This document shows, in pieces, positions 1 to 5,459 of a stretch of DNA of 6,040 nt. The translations under genes were made by a program, and so were the position numbers. Below the pieces are notes generated by a model. That model saw nothing but the letters and a program-made list of their open reading frames with translations. It was not told the origin of the DNA and did not search any database. This DNA comes from Opitutia bacterium (GTDB lineage: Bacteria > Verrucomicrobiota > Verrucomicrobiia > Opitutales > Coraliomargaritaceae). Location of the stretch: positions 1 to 6,040 of the forward strand of contig DOCS01000047.1 of assembly GCA_003503355.1 (NCBI GenBank), written 5' to 3'. The first letter of the stretch is position 1. Each line of letters begins with the position of its first letter.

Positions 1-1
1 C

Positions 2-292
2 GAACAGGACGAGGGGCTGAGCCTGCTGTGGTATTCCATCTTGCAAGAAGAGAGCGATGACATAAACGACTTGCGCCGCACGGCCATCAGCCCGTTGGTG
101 ACTGCCATTCATTATGTCTATTGGGACGAGCGTTTCGAAAAATGGGAAGATACGGAAGAGCCCAAGGAAGGCGATGGCGACGATCAGTATCTCCTGCCCC
201 GCTTTATAAAGCTCATTTTTGAGTATGAAGGTGAAACCAAAGAGCGCACCCTGACGATTCCCGTGCCATCTAAGAGCGCATTAATTTTCTAG
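2..292 (+). CDS. gspJ: GspJ-like minor pseudopilin, C-terminal fragment (5' end outside window)
   Basis: The reading frame is open from base 2 and gives 96 residues before the TAG at 290-292. No real start is visible; the TTG at 41 is internal. GspJ is a minor pseudopilin that forms the tip of the T2SS pseudopilus with GspI and GspK. The visible part fits the C-terminal beta-rich head of that family: alternating strand-like segments (around [17 protein letters not shown]), an acidic loop ([10 protein letters not shown]), then [14 protein letters not shown] followed by RTLTIPVPS, the usual closing pattern of a Pro plus hydrophobic strand and a short final strand. The prepilin leader and N-terminal helix would lie upstream and cannot be checked. 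The assignment rests on this tail and on gspK following after one base (TAG-T-ATG), the canonical J-K order. Another minor pseudopilin (GspI or GspH type) is the main alternative. Confidence 0.72.
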   Translation, partial: EQDEGLSLLWYSILQEESDDINDLRRTAISPLVTAIHYVYWDERFEKWEDTEEPKEGDGDDQYLLPRFIKLIFEYEGETKERTLTIPVPSKSALIF

Positions 293-293
293 T

Positions 294-1442
294 ATGGCAT
301 TGAGAGAAAATAAAAGTCGAAAGCCGGCGATCCACACAAACCCGAGCGAGGCACCCGAGCTGGATCCGCGCAAGCGTGGCAGTGTGCTGGTGGCGGTACT
401 CGCCATTATATTACTGCTCACGTTTATGGTCACACGCTTCATGAACGAAGCTATGGACGACCTCGAATATCGCGCGATTTTCAACGAACCCGCGGATGTG
501 CGCTCCTTTGCTTTCAGCATGCTGGAGGTCGCGATGGCCAACGTGCAGGAGGTCGCCCTGATCGACGACGGCAAGCTCTACGCCGCCGAACAAGGCTGGA
601 GCGATCCACTTCAATATGCGGGCATCCAAGTGCCCAACGGCTGGGAGGTAAGCATCGAAATTCGCGACGAGGGCGGCAAACTGCCGATTAATACCATCAG
701 CGAAGCACTGCTCAATCGACTGCTGGAAGAGGAGCTGGAGTTCGACTTCGGCACAGCTCGTGAGCTCAGCAGCACGTTACTAGATTGGATCGACCCCGAC
801 GACTCGCGCCGCCTCAATGGCGCGGAATCAGACGACTATTTAGACCGCACCCCAGCCTACCGAGCCGCCAATGGCCCGCTGCAATCACTCGAAGAATTGC
901 GTCTGCTCAACATTTGGGAAGATGAATTCTTCGATCCAGACGGCAATCCCAACGAGCGATTTAGCCGGCTATCCGATCTGGTCTCTGTGCTGAACTCCGG
1001 CGCCATCAACCTCAACGCGGCCCCCACGCCCGTGCTGGAGCTGCTCGCGCTCGAAGGCGGCTGGCAATCGGACTATCTGTTCGACGGCCTGCAAGCGCCT
1101 TATCTAAAACAGTCACCTGCTGCGGCAGATAACGAAACCAGCGGTGTTCAGGTCGGGTTATTGCGCATTACTGTGCGCCTACAGCGCGGCAATATACCGT
1201 TTATCGTCAGTGCCTTGGTTGAGCCGAACTTTAGCACGCAACAGGCCGGCAGGTCCAGAGCTGGGAGCGGGCCGGGCGCTGCCGCTGAGGACGCCCCGAA
1301 AATAGGCTCCGTCAAAGAACAGGAGGCGATTCAGTTCCCTTTTAAGATCTTACAACTCAGCGAATACACACAAGGAGGGCTAGAGACTCGATCTGCGCGT
1401 TATTCCGCTATGGACATTGGCAAAGAAAGCGCTTCTTTCTAA
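294..1442 (+). CDS. gspK: GspK-like minor pseudopilin (tip of the T2SS pseudopilus)
   Basis: The 382-residue product is a type II secretion minor pseudopilin, the large K subunit that caps the pseudopilus. A basic leader ends in RKRG (26-29). The hydrophobic helix SVLVAVLAIILLLTF (30-44) follows, so prepilin peptidase would cut after Gly29. Position +5 of the mature protein is Ala rather than Glu, as is typical of GspK and unlike other pseudopilins. Family motifs follow in order: LPINTIS (130-136), LLDWIDPDD (162-170), GAESDDYL (176-183), YRAANGPLQSLEELRLL (189-205) and AINLNAAP (237-244), matching the alpha-helical SAM-like insert of GspK. A Gly/Ala/Ser-rich stretch (about 315-340) precedes the last strand, FPFKILQLSEY (348-358). 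The 29-residue leader and 382-residue length exceed common GspK values. The start lies one base after the gspJ stop and has no Shine-Dalgarno sequence, suggesting translational coupling. Confidence 0.93.
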   Translation: MALRENKSRKPAIHTNPSEAPELDPRKRGSVLVAVLAIILLLTFMVTRFMNEAMDDLEYRAIFNEPADVRSFAFSMLEVAMANVQEVALIDDGKLYAAEQGWSDPLQYAGIQVPNGWEVSIEIRDEGGKLPINTISEALLNRLLEEELEFDFGTARELSSTLLDWIDPDDSRRLNGAESDDYLDRTPAYRAANGPLQSLEELRLLNIWEDEFFDPDGNPNERFSRLSDLVSVLNSGAINLNAAPTPVLELLALEGGWQSDYLFDGLQAPYLKQSPAAADNETSGVQVGLLRITVRLQRGNIPFIVSALVEPNFSTQQAGRSRAGSGPGAAAEDAPKIGSVKEQEAIQFPFKILQLSEYTQGGLETRSARYSAMDIGKESASF

Positions 1443-1463
1443 GCAACGCTCCACTACTTAACC

Positions 1464-2687
1464 GTGAAAGACAGCCCCCCGACATCGCCCCCTACTGAGA
1501 CTGCCAAGGCAGAGCAGGTCCTCGTCCTGCCCGGTCACCTGTTTTTCATTGAAAGTATCGAAATCCCCGATGCGCTCGACGCCACCGAAATCGCCGACTT
1601 TGCCGAACTCAGCCTGGAGTCGATCGCGCCGTTTCCGATTGAGCAGCTCAACTGGGGCTACCTATACCACCAAGAGGCTGCATCGCTGCTGCTTTATGCC
1701 ACCCATCGCGACCGTCTTAAAAATACTGGCTACAGCGACCTGCACGCCTATGCGTGGGTGCTACCTGACTTCGCCACGCTGGCTGGCGCCTGCTTCCCAG
1801 ATGACACCCAGGTCGTCCTGCAAAACAGCGATTACCTGACACTGCTTAATTTCGACAAGGGCTCCCGCATACCAAAGGCGGTTCACTCAGCCCCATTAGC
1901 CGAGGGCGATACTGAAACTGCTCTCAAAGCACTGCAGGCCGCCGCACCGCAGCTCCCAGCGAGCGCACAAACGCTACAGATTCGCCCCGCGCCCATTGAG
2001 CTCAGCGAACAGGGCATCCCGACGTTTCAATACGAAGCAGCCGACACCTCAACCAAAGAGCTTGATTACGGCGCATGGCAGGCACTCTCCCCGACCGAGA
2101 AGCAACTCTGGCAAGTGGATGTCCGCAGTTTGGATTTTAAAAGCAGCGAACGCAACGCACGCCGCACCAGCGCCCTGCTGGGCCGAATTACCGGCTGGGC
2201 CGCGATTTTCGCACTGCTGCTAATTGGCGCGGAACTGCTGCTGCTCGCCAGTCAAGCGTGGCTCGGTACGCTCGACCGCCAAATCGAAAGTCAGCGCACC
2301 ACCGTGCTGACCATTGAAGACAAGCAGACTCTGATGAATAAGCTGGAACAAGTCGCGCAAAACGAGCTGCGCCCGGTCGCCATCCTCGAGGCAGCCAACA
2401 CGATTCGCGTGAATTTGAAGTTGGGCATCGAATACGACAGTACCGTGATCGACAGCGAAAACCGCATCACCATCGAAGGCAAGGCAAGCAGCATCAACGC
2501 GCTCAACCGCTACACCGAGAGCCTGCGCCAATCCGGTCAATTTGAGCTGGTCACCCAACCGGAATCCATCACCCGCGCAGGTAAGACGACCTTCACCATT
2601 ACGCTGGCTTACATACATACCGAGCCTGACAGCGTCCCCGCGATGGACACACCGGCAGCCAACACCACCGAGGAGGACGAAATCTAA
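1464..2687 (+). CDS. gspL: GspL-like T2SS inner-membrane platform protein
   Basis: The 407-residue product has the GspL layout. A cytoplasmic domain (about 17-235) includes LESIAPFPIEQLNWGYL (51-67), which resembles the early helix-strand region of GspL/PilM-type actin-like folds. One membrane helix (about 244-267, rich in Leu/Ala) follows, then a coiled-coil-prone segment (268-300) and a periplasmic ferredoxin-like domain (about 305-383) with strands around TVIDSENRITIEGKA and TFTITLAYI. In known systems the cytoplasmic part binds the GspE ATPase and the periplasmic part pairs with GspM. The start is GTG at 1464: the gspK stop at 1440-1442 is in the same frame, and this is the first start codon after it. 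No Shine-Dalgarno sequence precedes it. The first 17 residues are Pro/Thr/Ser-rich and look unstructured. The acidic tail TTEEDEI carries the ribosome site for the next gene. Overall similarity to textbook GspL is low; a fused PilM/PilN-like protein is an equivalent description. Confidence 0.82.
   Translation: MKDSPPTSPPTETAKAEQVLVLPGHLFFIESIEIPDALDATEIADFAELSLESIAPFPIEQLNWGYLYHQEAASLLLYATHRDRLKNTGYSDLHAYAWVLPDFATLAGACFPDDTQVVLQNSDYLTLLNFDKGSRIPKAVHSAPLAEGDTETALKALQAAAPQLPASAQTLQIRPAPIELSEQGIPTFQYEAADTSTKELDYGAWQALSPTEKQLWQVDVRSLDFKSSERNARRTSALLGRITGWAAIFALLLIGAELLLLASQAWLGTLDRQIESQRTTVLTIEDKQTLMNKLEQVAQNELRPVAILEAANTIRVNLKLGIEYDSTVIDSENRITIEGKASSINALNRYTESLRQSGQFELVTQPESITRAGKTTFTITLAYIHTEPDSVPAMDTPAANTTEEDEI
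2671..2676 (+). promoter_or_regulatory. Shine-Dalgarno sequence for gspM
   Basis: AGGAGG ends ten bases before the ATG at 2687 and lies inside the last codons of gspL (Glu-Glu-Asp). It is the only strong ribosome binding site before any start codon in the window. It supports the ATG at 2687 over the internal ATG at 2729. Because GAGGAGGAC also simply encodes an acidic stretch, its presence may be partly coincidental. Confidence 0.7.
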
Positions 2688-3238
2688 TGCAACCACTCGT
2701 CTTACAAACGAAACGTCTGTTCCGGCGCATGACGGTGCGCGAGAAATTGCTCACGCTTTTGTTCATCTTGGTCATCCTCTTTCTGTGGACCGGCAACCTA
2801 CTCGGACGGACTTCCGAATGGAACAATCATCGCAAACAAGCACAAGCCGACCTGCTCACTCAGCAGCAGTGGCTGGACCGCAGCGACGACTATACCATCG
2901 GACTGGCCCGCGCACTGGAGCGCGTGGACCCGGAAAAAACCTATGACGGACAGCGTCTCTCCGGTCGAATCGACACCATGCTGCGCCAAGTCTCGCTCTC
3001 CGCATCGGCCGACATTGATCCGGTCAAGACCCGCGAAGGTGAAATTTTCAACGATCACAATATCCGCGTCCGTCTCAATCGTATTTCCATTGCTCAGCTG
3101 ATTCGGCTCAACAAGCTCCTTAGCCAGGAAACCCCGTATATCAACCTTCAGAGTGTCCGTATTAGCAAGAACCGACGCAAGCCCGAGGAACTCGACGCCC
3201 GCTACCAAATCAACTCATTCGATCTGAAAAATCAGTAA
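2687..3238 (+). CDS. gspM: GspM/PilO-like bitopic T2SS platform protein
   Basis: This 183-residue protein is the expected partner of GspL. It has a short basic cytoplasmic N-terminus (about 1-20), one membrane helix (about 21-39, LLTLLFILVILFLWTGNLL), a helical coiled-coil-prone stretch with many Gln, Arg and Asp residues (about 44-105), and a small alpha/beta domain (about 108-181) with strands around HNIRVRLNRIS, YINLQSVRISK and ARYQINSFDL. That is the ferredoxin-like fold of GspM and PilO. The TVREKLL just before the membrane helix resembles the pre-membrane segment of GspM. Its ATG overlaps the gspL stop in TAATG, so translation is probably coupled, and AGGAGG sits ten bases upstream. Size and layout match GspM (usually about 160-180 residues). 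Sequence identity to classical GspM appears weak, so the call leans on architecture and position between gspL and gspD. A PilO-type name would also be defensible. Confidence 0.8.
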   Translation: MQPLVLQTKRLFRRMTVREKLLTLLFILVILFLWTGNLLGRTSEWNNHRKQAQADLLTQQQWLDRSDDYTIGLARALERVDPEKTYDGQRLSGRIDTMLRQVSLSASADIDPVKTREGEIFNDHNIRVRLNRISIAQLIRLNKLLSQETPYINLQSVRISKNRRKPEELDARYQINSFDLKNQ

Positions 3239-3242
3239 CTCG

Positions 3243-3258
3243 AGGCCGCCGCACCGCA
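3243..3258 (+). repeat. 16-bp exact match between the gspM-gspD spacer and gspL
   Basis: aggccgccgcaccgca occurs here in the spacer before gspD and again at 1936-1951 inside gspL, where it encodes an Ala-rich stretch. The copy here covers half of the 31-base spacer. No palindromy and no known motif were seen. Compositional bias toward GCC/GCA is the simplest explanation. Confidence 0.5.
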
Positions 3259-3269
3259 CTTTTTTGATA

Positions 3270-5447
3270 ATGAAACCCATTTCCTACAGTCTCTTCTTCC
3301 TTTTTGGCCTCGCCCTTTCGATGGTGTCCACAGTCACCGCTCAGAACGTGCCCACTCGCGTCGCGAGGCCATTGACACCGGTCGAACCACAAGTCGACCA
3401 GCCAGAGGAAATGGTTGGGGTACTTATGCTTAGAGATGAGTCTGCCCCACAAGTGCTCAACTTGCTTGAAAAGATGACCGGTAAAATCATCCTACGCCGT
3501 CAGGATATTACCGCGGTCAAAATCAATTTTAACTCTCAAGACGAGCTCTCAAAAGCCGACGCCGTGCTCGCACTGGAAAGCTTGCTAACCCTCAACGGCA
3601 TCATGCTCACCGATATGGGTGGCCGCTTCATGAAAGCCGTACCCGCGACCAACGTAAACAGCCATGTGCCGGTCATGCTGGATGGCAGCACGCTCGGCCG
3701 CACGCCCAGCCAGAAAATCTACGCCAAGCTGTTTAAATTTGAATACCTGCAGGCTGAACAAGCCAACGGCACCACCATCACACCGCTGCTGTCGCAGAAT
3801 GCCAGTTCAGTAGTATTTCCTAAATCGAATGCACTGCTGATCACCGATGCACTGATCAATTTACAACGCATTGAAAAAATCGTGCAACAAATGGATAAGC
3901 CGCAAACCATTCGCGAGGAGATCCAGTTCATTAAACTCAACTACATTCAGGCCAGCGAGATGCAGCAGCGTATTGATAACCTGGTGCAAGGACCGCTGAA
4001 GCACTACCTAGAAGGCAATACCAGTGTCACCGCCGACGAACGCACCAATCAACTCATCCTAATTACACACCCCGGAAATCTCGAAGTCATACAGCGTGTG
4101 ATTGACAGTATGGACGTCGATGCCGCGCCTCTGACTGCCAGTGAAGTCTTTCCTCTACGCCAAGCTAAGGCCGAGGAAGTCGTGCCGATCATCGAAGGCA
4201 TCATTTCTGGCCAAAAGGAAGGCCGCGAGGAGGACGCCAAAGTCGCACGCGAAAACACACAGAATACAGCCAATCCGAATAAAAATCAGGTCGCCAACGC
4301 ACCCACCGCTGCCCCGACACCGCAAGCCACCACAACAAGCAGCCCGAGCAATAGCTCACTACAATTTTCCAGCTTCGTCGGCCTATCCGCCGACGAACGC
4401 ACCAACGCCATCGTCGCATATGGCACGCATCAAGACCTGAAGACCCTCAAGGAATTGATCGAGAAAATTGATATTCCCCTGCCGCAAGTGTTGATCGAGG
4501 CGGTAATCACCGAGGTGACCCTCAAAGAAGACCAAGCCAGTGGCATCAGCAGCTTTGGCTTTGATTATACTGGAGTAGGCAATATATTTTCCAACGCATC
4601 CATCACAACCGCCGGAGGTACAGGAATTTCATCCGGAACTGTCGACCTCAATAACCCAGATGAATTTAGCCTCACGGCCTTAGTCACTGCCAGCGATACC
4701 GACAGCAATGCACGCATCCTTTCGACACCGCGGATTATGGTCAGCCACAATGAAGAAGGTATTATCAACGTCAGTGAATCGCGCCCCATCATTACTTCGT
4801 CTACATCATACAGCAACAGTGAAGGCAATGTACGCAGCAACGTCGAGTATCGCGACATTGGCATTAAATTGACCGTCACCCCATTAATCGGCGCAGATGG
4901 CACCGTCCAAATGAAGATCGAGCAAACGATTGAAAATGTGGTGGGAACGATACAAGTAGATGAAAATGATCAGCCAATCATCGGCATTAGAGAAGCCACC
5001 TCAACCGTCAGCGTCCAAGACAATCAAGTAATCGTCCTCGGCGGTCTACAGCAAAATAGCGTGACGGATGGCAACTCTTACGTCCCGATCTTACGTCGAA
5101 TTCCGATTATCGGCGAACTGCTAGGTACGGACTCGACTGAGTATGATCGCACAGAACTGATTATTTTCCTACGGCCCAAAGTCTTACAAAACCCTGCGAT
5201 TGCCCAAAGCCTTTCAGACGAATATATCGACCAAGCCGAGGAAAAAGACGCGATTCAGCACTACCTAAAGCATAACACCAGTGATGATCTCTACATGGAA
5301 GGCAGCAAATTTGAAAAAGAGCACCTAGAGATCGAAAGCACCAGTGATGTTCTCGAGATAGAAGACAGCACATTTGAAAAAGAAGAACCCCAAGCGACCA
5401 CGCAACCAGCTACGCGAAACTCGCGCTCGCTTCGACGCACACGCTAA
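3270..5447 (+). CDS. gspD: GspD-like type II secretion secretin (outer-membrane channel)
   Basis: The 725-residue product is a secretin, the multimeric outer-membrane pore of the T2SS. ATG 3270 gives a normal Sec signal peptide (1-24, ending TVTA before Gln25) with no lipobox; the in-frame TTG at 3264 would add only two residues. Domains follow in order: N0 (about 48-125), N1 (about 149-211), N2 (about 215-284, TADERTN at 254-260), N3 (about 290-404, SADERTN at 373-379) with a polar low-complexity insert (about 313-366), then the secretin core from PQVLIEAVITEV (405-416) through ILSTPRIMVS (483-492) to the signature VPILRRIPIIGELLG (605-619) and LIIFLRPKVL (630-639). A tail of about 85 residues is acidic, contains a diverged 21-residue tandem repeat, and ends Arg-rich. 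Gate-region glycines expected in VGxxVP appear as Ser (VSESRP, 501-506). It lies 31 bases after gspM. No Shine-Dalgarno sequence is visible. Confidence 0.96.
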   Translation: MKPISYSLFFLFGLALSMVSTVTAQNVPTRVARPLTPVEPQVDQPEEMVGVLMLRDESAPQVLNLLEKMTGKIILRRQDITAVKINFNSQDELSKADAVLALESLLTLNGIMLTDMGGRFMKAVPATNVNSHVPVMLDGSTLGRTPSQKIYAKLFKFEYLQAEQANGTTITPLLSQNASSVVFPKSNALLITDALINLQRIEKIVQQMDKPQTIREEIQFIKLNYIQASEMQQRIDNLVQGPLKHYLEGNTSVTADERTNQLILITHPGNLEVIQRVIDSMDVDAAPLTASEVFPLRQAKAEEVVPIIEGIISGQKEGREEDAKVARENTQNTANPNKNQVANAPTAAPTPQATTTSSPSNSSLQFSSFVGLSADERTNAIVAYGTHQDLKTLKELIEKIDIPLPQVLIEAVITEVTLKEDQASGISSFGFDYTGVGNIFSNASITTAGGTGISSGTVDLNNPDEFSLTALVTASDTDSNARILSTPRIMVSHNEEGIINVSESRPIITSSTSYSNSEGNVRSNVEYRDIGIKLTVTPLIGADGTVQMKIEQTIENVVGTIQVDENDQPIIGIREATSTVSVQDNQVIVLGGLQQNSVTDGNSYVPILRRIPIIGELLGTDSTEYDRTELIIFLRPKVLQNPAIAQSLSDEYIDQAEEKDAIQHYLKHNTSDDLYMEGSKFEKEHLEIESTSDVLEIEDSTFEKEEPQATTQPATRNSRSLRRTR
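4030..4048 (+). repeat. 19-bp exact direct repeat, copy 1 (secretin N2 domain)
   Basis: This 19-base segment is identical to 4387-4405. It encodes the ADERTN motif in secretin domain N2. N2 and N3 are homologous modules that both carry this motif, so the repeat reflects protein module duplication rather than a mobile or regulatory repeat. Perfect identity at the DNA level over six codons is still striking. Confidence 0.85.
4387..4405 (+). repeat. 19-bp exact direct repeat, copy 2 (secretin N3 domain)
   Basis: This is the second copy of the 19-base segment at 4030-4048. It encodes ADERTN in domain N3, just after the low-complexity insert. The surrounding N2 and N3 sequences are much less alike, so codon choice in this motif is either conserved by chance or was homogenised by local gene conversion. 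Confidence 0.85.
5276..5384 (+). repeat. Diverged 63-bp tandem duplication in the secretin tail
   Basis: Unit 1 runs 5276-5338 and unit 2 starts at 5339, recognisable to about 5384. The first 11 bases (caccagtgatg) are identical. Over about 45 bases roughly eight positions differ, and a shared atttgaaaaaga block follows. The period is 63 bases (21 codons), so the frame is kept. At protein level TSDDLYMEGSKFEKEHLEIES is followed by TSDVLEIEDSTFEKEEP. The repeat lies after the last conserved secretin motif, in the acidic C-terminal extension. Confidence 0.9.
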
Positions 5448-5459
5448 CGTACACGACCT

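Noticed and set aside
1440..1466. gspK and gspL in the same frame as a possible fusion split by a nonsense mutation
   Set aside because: Both proteins have complete family-typical ends, and separate K and L genes are the norm; the shared frame is coincidence.
2220..2696. 158-codon open frame on the minus strand opposite gspL
   Set aside because: It lies entirely antisense to a well-supported gene (extending only a few bases into gspM), its product shows no recognisable domain, and such frames are common opposite GC-rich codons.
2542..2946. 134-codon + strand frame spanning the gspL-gspM junction
   Set aside because: It is out of frame with both genes; the product is rich in Arg, Pro, Ser and Thr, typical of a shifted reading of coding DNA.
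2798..3208. 136-codon open frame on the minus strand opposite gspM
   Set aside because: It is antisense to a gene with clear membrane and fold features and has no motif of its own.
3259..3266. T-run before gspD as a possible terminator
   Set aside because: No GC-rich inverted repeat precedes it, and the next gene starts within a few bases.
3264..3269. TTG at 3264 as the gspD start
   Set aside because: The ATG at 3270 in the same frame gives a normal signal peptide beginning MKP; TTG adds only Met-Ile and has no better ribosome site.
4141..4440. 99-codon + strand frame inside gspD
   Set aside because: It is a shifted frame over the secretin N3 domain with a low-complexity basic product.
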